A stretch of DNA of 64,000 nucleotides. It comes from Nonomuraea sp. NBC_00507 (lineage in GTDB: Bacteria; Actinomycetota; Actinomycetes; Streptosporangiales; Streptosporangiaceae). A program made the translations under genes and the position numbers. The notes beneath the pieces were generated by a model. It ran no database searches, was not told the DNA's origin, and saw only the letters and a program-made list of their open reading frames with translations. Below are positions 44,107 to 52,624 of the stretch, in pieces. The DNA is taken from contig NZ_CP107853.1 in the NCBI RefSeq assembly GCF_036013525.1, positions 8,060,001 through 8,124,000 of the forward strand, in the 5' to 3' direction. Each line of letters starts with the position of its first letter. Position 1 is the stretch's first letter.

Positions 44107-44787
44107 TCAGGACCGGTGTCCGCCTCCCGGCGTCACCAGCCCGGACTCGTACGCGTGGATCACCAGATGAACCCGCGTGGTGGCGTCGAGCTTGGTGAGC
44201 AGCCTGCTGACATACGTCTTGACCGTCGCCGCCCCGATGAACAGCCGCTCGGCGATGTCCCCATTGGACAGCCCCTGAGCGACGAGCCGCAACACGTCGG
44301 CCTCCCTGTCGGTCAGCTCGGGCAGGTCCCCGCCGGCGGCCACGACGGGCGGCATGACCGCGAACGCCTCGATGAGCCGGCGCGCGATCGACGGCGACAG
44401 CAGCGCGTCCCCGTCAGCGGCCACCCGCACCGCCCGCAGCAGCTCGGCCGGCCGCGTGTCCTTCAGCAGGAACCCCACGGCCCCCGCCCGCAACGCCCCG
44501 AAGACGTATTCATCCAGCCCGAACGTCGTCAGCAACACGATCTTCGTCAGTGCGCACGCCGGATCACCGGTGATCCGGCGGGTCGCCTCGATGCCGTCCA
44601 GCACCGGCATCCGTACGTCCATCAGCACCACGTCCGGCCGGGTGGCCCGCACCAGCCGAACCGCCTCCTCACCCTGCCCCGCCTCGCCGACGACCTCCAG
44701 ATCGGGAGTGGCCGCCAGAAGGGCGACAAATCCGGCCCGTACCAGCTCCTGGTCGTCGACCACCACGACCCGCAGCGACGTCGTCAT
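44107..44787 (-). CDS. NarL/LuxR-family response regulator
   Basis: 226 residues. Receiver domain with acidic pocket D11-D12 and phospho-acceptor D57 (VVLMDVRMP), Lys in FLLKDTRP, and C-terminal LuxR HTH (LTDREADVLRLVAQGLSNGDIAERLFIGAATVKT is the HTH span, residues about 157-190). Its ATG overlaps the stop of the upstream kinase gene (ATGA), so they form a two-component operon. Target genes are unknown. The ABC exporter often found with such pairs is not present. Confidence 0.92.
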   Translation of the reverse strand: MTTSLRVVVVDDQELVRAGFVALLAATPDLEVVGEAGQGEEAVRLVRATRPDVVLMDVRMPVLDGIEATRRITGDPACALTKIVLLTTFGLDEYVFGALRAGAVGFLLKDTRPAELLRAVRVAADGDALLSPSIARRLIEAFAVMPPVVAAGGDLPELTDREADVLRLVAQGLSNGDIAERLFIGAATVKTYVSRLLTKLDATTRVHLVIHAYESGLVTPGGGHRS

Positions 44788-45737
44788 GGGCTCACCCGTT
44801 CCCTGCCGGCGGACAGCGTGGCACGGACGCTGAAGCCGCCGCCCGGCCGCGGCCCCGTCTCCAACGTCCCGTCGAACAGTGCCACGCGTTCCCCCATCCC
44901 CACCAGGCCGAACCCGCCCCGGCCCACCGGTGAACCCGGTCCGTCGTCGTCGACCCGAATGTCGATGAGTCCCTCAGCCGCCCGCACGCCGACCGTCACC
45001 GGGCTGCCCGGCGCGTGCTTGCGGGCGTTGGTGAGTGCTTCCTGCACCACCCGGTAGACGGTCAGCCGCAGGCTCTGCGGCGCGTCCGCCACCGACGGGT
45101 CGATCTCCAGCGTGATCGGGCCGTGGGTGGCCCGGTGCACCGAGGCCTGCAACTCCAGCTCCGCCAGCCCCGGCGCCGGCGCGAGGCTGGCCGCCGCCGT
45201 GTCCGGCTGCAGCAGGTGCAGCATGCGGCGCAGATCGTCCATGGCGGTGTGCGCCGCGTCCTCGATGGCCGTGAGCGCCGGCGCCACCCGCTCCGGATGG
45301 GACGTGATGAGGTGCCCGGCGACACCGGACTGGACGGCGATGACCGACAACGTGTGCGAGACCACGTCGTGCAGCTCCCGCGCGATGCGCAGCCGTTCCT
45401 CCACGACCGCCCGTTCGGCCTCCCGGGCCTGCCGCCACTCGGCCTCCAGCGCCAGCTCGACCGCCTGGTCCATGGCCAGCCGCCGGTGCCTGGCATACCG
45501 GCCGAGCGCCCACACGACGGTGACGGCGGCCACGGTGACCAGGGCGAGCGGATGGTCGAAGTACGGGGCACGCAGCAGGGCCAGCACGCCCATCCCGGCG
45601 TAGACCAGGGCCAGGCCCGCCACCGCGACCGGGCCTCGCCGTCCGGCCGCGACCGTGTACAGCGCGATCAGCATGCACAACGACGTCAGCCCGCCGTTCC
45701 AGCCGAGCGCCGCGATCGTGAACGCCGACACCACCAC
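44784..45737 (-). CDS. Sensor histidine kinase (HisKA_3), N-terminally truncated
   Basis: About 317 residues of a NarX/DesK-like kinase: two or three membrane segments (GLTSLCMLIALYTVA, LALVYAGMGVLALL, LALVTVAAVTVVWALG), the dimerisation box RIARELHDVVSHTLSVIA and a HATPase (VVQEALTNARKHA, DDGPGSP, GFGLVGMGERV). The usual first one or two helices are missing: upstream of about 45740 the frame runs antisense into another membrane-protein gene. GTG codons at 45731-45737 could serve as the start, so function may be retained. Confidence 0.75.
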   Translation of the reverse strand: MVVSAFTIAALGWNGGLTSLCMLIALYTVAAGRRGPVAVAGLALVYAGMGVLALLRAPYFDHPLALVTVAAVTVVWALGRYARHRRLAMDQAVELALEAEWRQAREAERAVVEERLRIARELHDVVSHTLSVIAVQSGVAGHLITSHPERVAPALTAIEDAAHTAMDDLRRMLHLLQPDTAAASLAPAPGLAELELQASVHRATHGPITLEIDPSVADAPQSLRLTVYRVVQEALTNARKHAPGSPVTVGVRAAEGLIDIRVDDDGPGSPVGRGGFGLVGMGERVALFDGTLETGPRPGGGFSVRATLSAGRERVSP

Positions 45738-45746
45738 GCCCAGTGG

Positions 45747-45971
45747 GACAGCCCCGGCCTGCTGGCCCTCGCGGGCCTGATCCCCAAGATGGTGCTCTGC
45801 GGGCTCGGCTTCGCCGCGCTCGCCGTCGCCGGCTGGAAAGGCCGCGGCATCTCGCGAGGGGCGTGCGTCCTGCTCAGCCTCGCCGCGCTGGCCGCCGTGC
45901 TGCTCCCGCCGCACCAGCCCGCCGCCCTCCTCGGCGGCCTGGCCCTGGCCTGGGCCGCCAAGTCCGCCTGA
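45747..45971 (+). pseudogene. C-terminal remnant of a membrane protein
   Basis: About 74 codons with two hydrophobic helices (LLALAGLIPKMVLCGLGFAA; SLAALAAVLLPPHQPAALLG), good codon bias and a TGA at 45971, but no start or 5' half. It abuts the truncated kinase head to head, so one deletion probably removed the fronts of both genes. Confidence 0.6.
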
Positions 45972-46114
45972 CCCCGCCACCTGCACGAGTCCGTACACGG
46001 CAGAAGGCCGGCATGGCCGCCACAGCCGTCCGGCCCGCCCTCACCGTCGCCATGGCCGCCACATCCGCCCTCGCCACAGTTTCCGACAGCACGTGCGGTG
46101 GGGACAGACCTCGC

Positions 46115-47266
46115 ATGGACGACATGTGGGACGTGGCGATCGTGGGAGCGGGACCGGCGGGCTCAGCGGCGGCCCTGCGAGCCGCACAACTACACCCGGA
46201 ACTGCGCCTGCTCCTGCTGGACAGAGCCGACTTCCCCCGCGACAAGCCGTGCGGCGACGGCATCGCCGCCCACGGACGCGACGAACTGGCCCTGCTCGGG
46301 CTGCCCGCGCTCATCGACGACTACCGGCCCACTCCCCGCCTGACCGTGGTCTCGCCGGGCGGGGTGCGGGTCTCCGCCGAGGCCGCACGGCCCAATCACG
46401 TGGTGCCGCGCCGGGTGTTCGACGCCCGCCTGGTGGCCGCCGCGCAAGCCAGGGGAGTAGAGGTACGCCGCCACCGCGTCAAAGACCTCGTCCTCGACGG
46501 GTCCAGCGTGGTCATCGACGGACGGCTGCGCGCCCGTACGGTCGTGGCCGCCGACGGAGCCGACTCGGTCGTGCGCCGCCTGATCGGCCTGGCCGCCCCC
46601 GCCGACAAGCACACCGCCATCGCCGTACGCGGCTACGCCGACGTGCCCGAGGAAGACGATGTCCAGCTCATCGCCATGCAAAAGGCAGGCTGGCCGGCGT
46701 ACGCGTGGTCGTTCCCCATCGGCGACGGCACCGCGAACGTCGGCTTCGGCATGCTCCTGCCCCAGCTGCGCGCGGCCGGGGCACCCGGACGTCAGGTGCT
46801 GCACGGCAGGCTCGCCGACCTGCTGCCCGACCGGCCCGCCCGCGACCTGCGCGCCCACCACCTGCCCCTCTCGACCGGCCGGCCGGCGCCCGGCGCCGGC
46901 CGGGTCCTGCTCGCCGGCGACGCCGCCGGGCTGATCAACCCGCTCACCGGCGAGGGCATCTACTACGCGCTGCTGTCCGGGCGGCTGGCGGCCGAGGCGG
47001 CCGTGGAGTCACCGGACGATCCGCTGACCCTGTACCGGGACAAGCTGCGCAGGGCGCTCGGACGGCACCTGCGCACCACCGACGCGCTGGCCCGTCTGGC
47101 CCAGTACCCCGGTTTCATCGACGCGGCGATCGAGACCGCCGCGCGCCGCAAGGAGGTGTTCGACCTGCTCGTCGACGTGGGACTCGGGGCCGGAACGGTG
47201 CCTGCGCCGCTCGCGCTGGCCGTGGCGATGCGGTGGCTGCACAGATCCCTGCGCGCCGGGCGATGA
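46115..47266 (+). CDS. Geranylgeranyl-reductase-family FAD-dependent oxidoreductase
   Basis: About 383 residues from ATG 46115. Rossmann FAD motif VAIVGAGPAGSAAALRA near residue 7, the family hallmark PRDKPCGDGI near residue 45 and the second FAD motif GRVLLAGDAAGLINPLTGEGI near residue 266. The group reduces prenyl chains (digeranylgeranyl lipids, chlorophyll or menaquinone side chains) or hydroxylates aromatics. Next to UbiA and a type III PKS, reduction of a prenyl tail on an aromatic product is the natural reading. Earlier in-frame starts overlap the remnant gene. Confidence 0.85.
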   Translation: MDDMWDVAIVGAGPAGSAAALRAAQLHPELRLLLLDRADFPRDKPCGDGIAAHGRDELALLGLPALIDDYRPTPRLTVVSPGGVRVSAEAARPNHVVPRRVFDARLVAAAQARGVEVRRHRVKDLVLDGSSVVIDGRLRARTVVAADGADSVVRRLIGLAAPADKHTAIAVRGYADVPEEDDVQLIAMQKAGWPAYAWSFPIGDGTANVGFGMLLPQLRAAGAPGRQVLHGRLADLLPDRPARDLRAHHLPLSTGRPAPGAGRVLLAGDAAGLINPLTGEGIYYALLSGRLAAEAAVESPDDPLTLYRDKLRRALGRHLRTTDALARLAQYPGFIDAAIETAARRKEVFDLLVDVGLGAGTVPAPLALAVAMRWLHRSLRAGR

Positions 47267-47288
47267 ACGAGGCGTGAGGCCAGGCGGG

Positions 47289-48167
47289 TCACGCCGTGAG
47301 CGAGGCGCCCCCGGCGACCAGGAGGATCACATCCACGGCCGCCACGGCGACGGCCGTGACGAACGGCACCCGCGCGGACCTGGCGGCCAGCAGCAACCCC
47401 ATGGCCGCCAGAGCCGAGGCGGCGGCCACCGCCAGCCAGCCCGCCACGCCCGCGGCGGCGCCTGCGGGACCGAAAACGAGCAGACAGGTGGCGGCCACCA
47501 GTGGCACCGGCACCAGGAGCCGCACGCGGGCGGCGCCCATGCGCTGCGGCCAGCCACGCACACCGCTGTCCAGGTCGCCCGCGATGTCCGGCAGCACGTT
47601 GGCCAGATGCGCGCCCACACCGAGCAACGCGGCCGCCGCGACCGCCCACCACGCCGGCCACGGCTCACCGGGCAAGCCCAGCGTCACGAAGGCCGGCAGC
47701 ACGCCGAACCCCACGGCGTAAGGCGCCCACGACAGGACGGTCGCCTTCAGCCCGACGTCGTACCCCCACGCCGCCAGCACCCCCGCGAGGTGCAGCCCGC
47801 CCGCCCACCAGCCGGAGGCCAGCGACAACGGCACGCAGCAGGCCAGGGCCACAACAGCGGCGACCCAGACGGCACGCACGCTCACCGCGCCGCTCGCGAC
47901 GGGCTTGCCCACGCGCCCGGCCGCCGCGTCCCGCCCGGCGTCGATCGCGTCGTTGCACCAGCCGATCGACAGCTGCCCCGCCAGCACGGCCGCACCCGCC
48001 AGCACGCACCCGGCCACATCGCGCCCCGTGGCCACGGCCAGCGCGGTGACCAGAGCGGTCACGGCCGCGGTCGGGCCGGGATGGCACGCGCGCACCAGCC
48101 CGACGGCCAGCCGGCCCGGCCCAACGACGGCGGCGGCCCGCCCGGGGTCGGGGTCGGGGTCGGTCAC
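47289..48167 (-). CDS. UbiA-family membrane prenyltransferase
   Basis: About 292 residues from GTG 48167. Two Asp-rich prenyl-diphosphate motifs, NDAIDAGRDAAAGR (about 70-85) and DIAGDLDSGVRG (about 195-207), with eight or so hydrophobic helices, define an integral-membrane aromatic prenyltransferase. It converges with the geranylgeranyl-reductase-like gene (22 bp between ends) and diverges from the type III PKS gene. It is therefore proposed to prenylate the polyketide product. A homogentisate, menaquinone or lipid role is the alternative. Confidence 0.88.
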   Translation of the reverse strand: MTDPDPDPGRAAAVVGPGRLAVGLVRACHPGPTAAVTALVTALAVATGRDVAGCVLAGAAVLAGQLSIGWCNDAIDAGRDAAAGRVGKPVASGAVSVRAVWVAAVVALACCVPLSLASGWWAGGLHLAGVLAAWGYDVGLKATVLSWAPYAVGFGVLPAFVTLGLPGEPWPAWWAVAAAALLGVGAHLANVLPDIAGDLDSGVRGWPQRMGAARVRLLVPVPLVAATCLLVFGPAGAAAGVAGWLAVAAASALAAMGLLLAARSARVPFVTAVAVAAVDVILLVAGGASLTA

Positions 48168-48288
48168 ACAGTGATCGTAGACCGGGCGATCGCCGCCGAG
48201 AATTCCCACGCCCCATACATGGCTTAAATGACCATGTGGACGGGAAAGTGCGGGGAGCGAGAGTTGTCGGCAGCCGAGGGAGAACTGC

Positions 48289-49341
48289 ATGACCCATATC
48301 GCCGCAGTCCGTTACGCCTTCCCTCCCCACCGATACCCACAAGCCCAGCTCACCGACATGGCCGCCCGCCTCTGCCTGCCCCACAACGCCGACCGGCGCC
48401 TCCTCGACCGCCTGCACCGCAACGCCCAGGTGGACTACCGCAACCTCGCCCTGCCCATCGACCAGTACGACAAGCTCAACGGCTTCGGCGCCGCCAATGA
48501 CGCCTTCATCTCCGTCGCCGAAGAGCTGGGACTCCAGAGTGTGAAGGCCGCCCTGGACGCCGCCGCACTGAAACCGACCGACGTCGACATGATCATGTTC
48601 ACGTCGGTGACCGGCATCGCCGCACCCTCCATCGACGCCCGCCTGGCGGCGGCACTCGGCCTGCGGCCCGACGTCAAACGGATCCCCATCTTCGGCCTGG
48701 GCTGCGTCGCCGGAGCGGCAGGCATCGCCAGAATCCACGACTACCTGCACGGCTGGCCCGACCACGTGGCCGTCCTGCTGTCGGTGGAGTTATGCTCACT
48801 CACCGTCCAGCGAGGCGACTCCTCACCCGCGAACCTCGTCGCCAGCGCGCTGTTCGGCGATGGCGCCGCCGCCGTCGTGGCCTGCGGCAGCGGACGACAG
48901 ACGGCCGGCCCCACCGTCGTGGCCACCCGCAGCCACCTGTATCCAGGCTCCGAGCACGTCATGGGATGGCAGGTAGGCGACACCGGATTCCGGGTGATGC
49001 TGGACGCAAGCGTCCCGGCCCTCGTACGACGCCACCTGGCCCACGACGTGCACCACTTCCTGGCCGACCACGGCGTGACAGCCAGCGACGTGACGGCCTG
49101 GGTATGCCATCCCGGCGGGCCGAAAGTGCTCCAAGCCGTGTCCGACGAGCTCAGCCTGCCCACGCACGCACTCGACGTCACCTGGCGCTCGCTGGCGGCC
49201 CACGGCAACCTGTCCTCCTCCTCAGTCCTGCACGTGCTCGCCGACACCCTCGCCACCCGCCCGCCCGAACCGGGAACCTGGGGACTGATCATCGCCATGG
49301 GGCCCGGCTTCTGCTCGGAACTCGTCCTGATCCGCTGGTGA
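48289..49341 (+). CDS. Type III polyketide synthase
   Basis: 350 residues, the standard length. The catalytic triad is in place: C139 (GLGCVAGAAG), H274 (CHPGGPKVL) and N307 (AAHGNLSSSS). Closest in feel to bacterial alkylresorcinol/alkylpyrone or RppA-type synthases, which extend a starter acyl-CoA with malonyl-CoA. GGGAG precedes the ATG. It begins a run with an ICMT-like methyltransferase and a flavin hydroxylase, the srsA-B-C order of Streptomyces phenolic-lipid clusters. The starter unit cannot be predicted. Confidence 0.93.
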   Translation: MTHIAAVRYAFPPHRYPQAQLTDMAARLCLPHNADRRLLDRLHRNAQVDYRNLALPIDQYDKLNGFGAANDAFISVAEELGLQSVKAALDAAALKPTDVDMIMFTSVTGIAAPSIDARLAAALGLRPDVKRIPIFGLGCVAGAAGIARIHDYLHGWPDHVAVLLSVELCSLTVQRGDSSPANLVASALFGDGAAAVVACGSGRQTAGPTVVATRSHLYPGSEHVMGWQVGDTGFRVMLDASVPALVRRHLAHDVHHFLADHGVTASDVTAWVCHPGGPKVLQAVSDELSLPTHALDVTWRSLAAHGNLSSSSVLHVLADTLATRPPEPGTWGLIIAMGPGFCSELVLIRW

Positions 49342-49349
49342 CCGCACCC

Positions 49350-49379
49350 ATGACCCGACTTCTGGTGACCGCCTCATGA
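49350..49379 (+). CDS. Nine-residue upstream ORF coupled to the ICMT-like gene
   Basis: ATG 49350 encodes MTRLLVTAS and its TGA overlaps the ATG of the next gene (ATGA). The next gene has no good ribosome site of its own, so this leader may deliver ribosomes. Could be chance. Confidence 0.35.
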   Translation: MTRLLVTAS

Positions 49380-49897
49380 CCTGGTATCTGATACTCGTCC
49401 TGCTGGTCGGCCTGGAACGCGTGGCCGAACTGGTCGTCGCCCGCCGCAACGCCGCATGGAGCATGGCACGCGGCGGCGTCGTAACCGGTCAGGGGCACTA
49501 TCCGTGGATGGTGGCCCTGCACACCGGGCTGCTCGTCTGCGCGCCACTGGAGGTGGCGCTGGGGGAGCGACCCTTCCTTCCCGCGCTCGGCTGGCCCATG
49601 CTCGCCCTCGCCGTGGCGGCCCAGGCCTTGCGGTGGTGGTGCATCACCACGCTCGGGCCGCGCTGGAACACGCAGGTGATCGTGGTGCCCGGCCTGCCGC
49701 TGGTGACCCGCGGCCCCTACCGCCTCCGGTGGCTGCGGCATCCCAACTACGTGGCGGTGGCGGTAGAGGGGCTCGCGCTGCCGCTGGTGCACACGGCCTG
49801 GGTGACCGCACTGGCGTTCACCGTGCTCAACGCCGCCCTGATGGTGGTGCGGATCCGATGTGAGAACGCGGCTCTCACCCTCTCCTCGAAGCGGTGA
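49376..49897 (+). CDS. ICMT-family membrane methyltransferase
   Basis: 173 residues with about five hydrophobic helices and the isoprenylcysteine-carboxyl-methyltransferase family core: LGPRWNTQVIVVPG, then RGPYRLRWLRHPNYVAV (SAM-binding region) near residues 120-136. In Streptomyces phenolic-lipid clusters a methyltransferase of this kind O-methylates the resorcinol, and the same role is inferred here. Translationally coupled between the PKS and the FAD gene (4-bp gap). Confidence 0.85.
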   Translation: MTWYLILVLLVGLERVAELVVARRNAAWSMARGGVVTGQGHYPWMVALHTGLLVCAPLEVALGERPFLPALGWPMLALAVAAQALRWWCITTLGPRWNTQVIVVPGLPLVTRGPYRLRWLRHPNYVAVAVEGLALPLVHTAWVTALAFTVLNAALMVVRIRCENAALTLSSKR

Positions 49898-49901
49898 CAG
49901 C

Positions 49902-50915
49902 GTGATCGACGTGCTCGTCGCCGGCGGCGGCCCGGCCGGACTGGCGACAGCCGTACACGCGGCGCTGGCAGGGATGGAAGCGGTCATCGTCGAACCCCGC
50001 GCCTGCCCCGTGGACAAAGCGTGCGGCGAGGGCATCATGCCCGGCGGGGTGACGGCACTCGAGGCGATGGGAGTGCAGATCGAGGGACGCGCGTTCCGCG
50101 GCATCCACTACCTCGACGGCCGCAAAGACGTGCGAGCCACCTTCTCCACCACCCCCGGACTGGGCGTACGCCGCACACAGCTGCATGCCGCACTCGCGCG
50201 CCGAGCCGCCGAACTGGGCGTCAAGACCATCACCGGCAAGATCACCCACGTCGAGCAGAACCGAGACGCAGTCCAGGCCGCCGGGCTGCGAGCCCGCTGG
50301 CTGGTGGCCGCCGACGGACTGCACTCCCCGCTGCGCCGCTCCCTCGGCCTCGACCTCCCCGCACGCGGACCCCGCAGATACGGCCAGCGCCGGCACTACA
50401 GGATCGAACCATGGACCGACTTCGTCGAGGTCCACTGGTCGAGCGCCGGCGAGGCCTACGTCACCCCCGTCGCCGAGGACCTGATCGGCATCGCCATACT
50501 CAGCTCGGCGCGGCGCGGCTACGACGAGCACCTGCGCGCCTTCCCCGCCCTGAACCGCCGCCTGCGCGGCCCCGCCGTCACCCCCGTGCGCGGCGCGGGC
50601 CCGCTGCGCCAGGCCGTGCGCACCCGCCGCGCCCAACGCGTCCTGCTGGTCGGAGACGCCGCCGGCTACATGGACGCGCTCACCGGCGAGGGCCTCTCCC
50701 TGGCCGTACGCTCGGCCGAACTGCTGGTCAGATGCCTGGCCGAGGACCGGCCCGAGGACTACGACGGCGCATGGCTGCGGCTGTCTCGCACGCACCGGCT
50801 GCTGACGGGCGCGCTGGTGCAGGCCACGCGCCGCCCCGGCACGGCCCGGCTGGTGGTGCCCGCCGCCCGCCGCCTGCCCGGCCTGTTCACCGGCATCGTC
50901 AGGATCCTCGCCTGA
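49902..50915 (+). CDS. FAD-dependent aromatic hydroxylase/monooxygenase
   Basis: About 337 residues from GTG 49902. FAD-binding GGGPAGLATAVHAALAG near the N-terminus, DKACGEGIMPGG near residue 42 and GDAAGYMDALTGEGLSLAV near residue 258, as in PHBH-like hydroxylases, tryptophan-halogenase relatives and geranylgeranyl reductases. No halogenase WxWxIP motif is seen. In an srs-like cluster it would hydroxylate the ring to a hydroquinone/quinone. It is the last gene of the run. Confidence 0.86.
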   Translation: MIDVLVAGGGPAGLATAVHAALAGMEAVIVEPRACPVDKACGEGIMPGGVTALEAMGVQIEGRAFRGIHYLDGRKDVRATFSTTPGLGVRRTQLHAALARRAAELGVKTITGKITHVEQNRDAVQAAGLRARWLVAADGLHSPLRRSLGLDLPARGPRRYGQRRHYRIEPWTDFVEVHWSSAGEAYVTPVAEDLIGIAILSSARRGYDEHLRAFPALNRRLRGPAVTPVRGAGPLRQAVRTRRAQRVLLVGDAAGYMDALTGEGLSLAVRSAELLVRCLAEDRPEDYDGAWLRLSRTHRLLTGALVQATRRPGTARLVVPAARRLPGLFTGIVRILA

Positions 50916-51242
50916 CCCTTTTCGTGGGGGAGGGGTGAGCCCTTGCCACAGCACACCTGTCGCGGGCAGGAGACCCGATGATGAGCCAGACCGTTCACGA
51001 CGCCCTTCGTACGTTTCCCGATCCCGCATGGCGATGCCGTTCATCACTGACCATGACCTTGCCGGACGGACCTCTCACAAGTGGGGCAGCAAGGTACATA
51101 TGCGTGATACCGAACAGAATCCACGTTCTGTCTGGTATCGCACTACATGTCCATCATTGAGCGAATTCACGATGCGAGGGCGCCGCCCATCGGCGGCCCG
51201 GGTCGCGGGGAAGCAGGTCTGCAACGGGGCGTCCCGTGACCG
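50916..51242. other. 0.33-kb intergenic region with a 34-bp dyad
   Basis: No gene seen. The dyad at 51106-51139 is its only distinctive feature. Confidence 0.5.
51106..51139. promoter_or_regulatory. 34-bp two-block dyad
   Basis: GATACC-GA-ACAGAA, a 6-bp centre (TCCACG), then TTCTGT-CT-GGTATC: two perfectly symmetrical 6-bp blocks on each side. No T-run, so a protein-binding site rather than a terminator. Confidence 0.5.
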
Positions 51243-51497
51243 TCACAGCCGGTTGACGAAACGCGCGGCGGCGCTCTGGCTCATGCCGGTTTCGCCGCGT
51301 ACCAGGAAGACGGCTTCCTGGATCTGGCCGAGGGCTTTGAGCTCGCGGGCCTGGTCGACCAGATCGGCGCTCGGGTTGGGGCGGTTGCGAGGCCGCTGGG
51401 TCAGGCGTGCGGCGACGATGATGAGCCAGATCGCGGTTGCGGTGATGACGGCCGTGAGCACGATGATGCTCGGGGTCGCGATCTCCAGGGGTGACAT
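51243..51497 (-). CDS. Small membrane-anchored protein with L7/L12 C-terminal-like motif
   Basis: 84 residues: an N-terminal transmembrane helix (IIVLTAVITATAIWLIIVAA), a basic linker, and a C-terminal ARELKALGQIQEAVFLVRGETGMSQ-type helix pair (residues about 50-75). That pair resembles the ribosomal protein L7/L12 C-terminal fold used as a domain in other actinomycete proteins. Function unknown. A promoter-like dyad lies upstream at 51548. Confidence 0.65.
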   Translation of the reverse strand: MSPLEIATPSIIVLTAVITATAIWLIIVAARLTQRPRNRPNPSADLVDQARELKALGQIQEAVFLVRGETGMSQSAAARFVNRL

Positions 51498-51547
51498 GGG
51501 CTGCGACTTCCCGCGGTTCGGGGGTTTATGCGGCGGTTCGTTCGTTG

Positions 51548-51571
51548 CTTGATAATGAACATTATGTCAAG
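51548..51571 (-). promoter_or_regulatory. Dyad overlapping a TTGACA promoter box
   Basis: On the minus strand TTGACATAATGTTCATTATCAA: a TTGACA -35-like element lies within inverted TAATG/CATTA and TCAAG/CTTGA arms, 50-75 bp before the small membrane-protein gene. Operator/promoter overlap is plausible. Confidence 0.45.
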
Positions 51572-51869
51572 TAGGCGCGGTCGGCGCCGGGTGGGGCTCC
51601 CCTCGGCGGATGAGGGTGCAGCGTCTGATGGGACAGTTGTTTCCGTCACACCCGGGCGCCCGGATCCGAGGCTCGACGGTGGGCGGCGCGGGGCGGGATC
51701 GGCGTCCTGAGCGGCGCTTTCGCCACATGCGCGGCCACCGCGGCGCCACTGCCGTGGCTGGTCGGCTGGTCTGACGGCGGGTTTGACGTTATGTTGATTC
51801 GCTGTCCTTCGCACCGGTTGTGGACTTAAGGTGGAGCTTCTGCTATCCGCGCCGCGAGAGGAGCAGCAC
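51572..51869. other. Intergenic region
   Basis: I see no supported gene; the region separates divergent transcription of the 51243 and 51870 genes. Confidence 0.4.
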
Positions 51870-52133
51870 GTGGGGAGCCAGTCGGTATTGTGCCCGGTGT
51901 GTCAAGGGGTTGTGCCCGCTTCGGGTAAGGAGTCGTATACGGCACTGAGGGGCCGTCTGATCGTGACCAATGGGTACTGCGCCGGCGGGTGTGCCGAGCG
52001 GCGTGTGGAGACGGCTGAGCAGACGCGGCAGGTGGCGCGTCCGGAGCCGGTGGCCGGTGCGGAGGCTGCGCCGATGCGGCCGGCCGTGGCCGGTGGGCGG
52101 CCTGGTGGTGGGCCGTTGCGGGTGGTGCGCTGA
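51870..52133 (+). CDS. Small zinc-ribbon-like protein
   Basis: 87 residues from GTG 51870 (GAGAGGAG upstream). CPVCQGVVPAS and GYCAGGCAE supply four Cys for a zinc ribbon in the first 45 residues, and a Pro/Gly/Arg-rich disordered tail follows. Unknown function; the pattern is common in small actinomycete proteins. Confidence 0.6.
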   Translation: MGSQSVLCPVCQGVVPASGKESYTALRGRLIVTNGYCAGGCAERRVETAEQTRQVARPEPVAGAEAAPMRPAVAGGRPGGGPLRVVR

Positions 52134-52207
52134 GCCATTGATGTGCTGAACCCGCTGGTGTGTCAGACCGTTGGTGTGCTGAGCCGCTCCCCCGTTGCCG
52201 GGCCTGG

Positions 52208-52591
52208 TCAGGCGTGGCCGTCGGTGGTGTGCCAGTAGTCGCGGGTTTCCAGCGCGAGCCCGTCGGGGTCGAAGCGGGCGAAGACGCAGCCGGCCAGGGT
52301 GGTGGGGCGGCCGTTGTCGCGGGCGTGGACGCGGAATTCGATCGCGGCCCGGTCTCCGTCGACGAGGGGGATGGCGAAAGTGACGGTGGGTTCGCTTTCG
52401 CCGGTGAAGGACCAGGCGATGTAGTCGGCGATGGCCTGTTTGCCGTGGTGCGGGGGGCGGAACGGCATGCTGGTGTGCACGGCGTCGTCGTGGTAGAGGG
52501 CGGTGATGGCGGCGACGTCGTGGTGGGTCCAGGCGTGCTGCCAGGTGTCGGCGAAACGCTGGGCGGCCGCTCGGGTGTCCATACCGGTCAT
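52208..52591 (-). CDS. SnoaL-like/NTF2-fold protein
   Basis: 127 residues (ATG 52591; a second Met four codons in). The NTF2-like cone fold is shown by FADTWQHAWTHHDVAAITALY, YHDDAVHTSMPFRPP, the GKQAIADYIAWSF turn and a C-terminal beta sheet ending ALETRDYWHT. Such proteins are small isomerases, hydrolases or ligand binders, and no catalytic residues can be assigned. It is likely monocistronic, 34 bp after the DUF952 gene end. Confidence 0.85.
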   Translation of the reverse strand: MTGMDTRAAAQRFADTWQHAWTHHDVAAITALYHDDAVHTSMPFRPPHHGKQAIADYIAWSFTGESEPTVTFAIPLVDGDRAAIEFRVHARDNGRPTTLAGCVFARFDPDGLALETRDYWHTTDGHA

Positions 52592-52624
52592 TGTGGCCGA
52601 TGTGTGTGATGCGGTGCCGCGTTT

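Noticed and set aside
50979..51430. GATGATGAGCCAGA repeated about 440 bp apart
   Set aside because: Only 14 bp, no symmetry or matching flanks; one copy lies in the small membrane-protein gene. Treated as chance.
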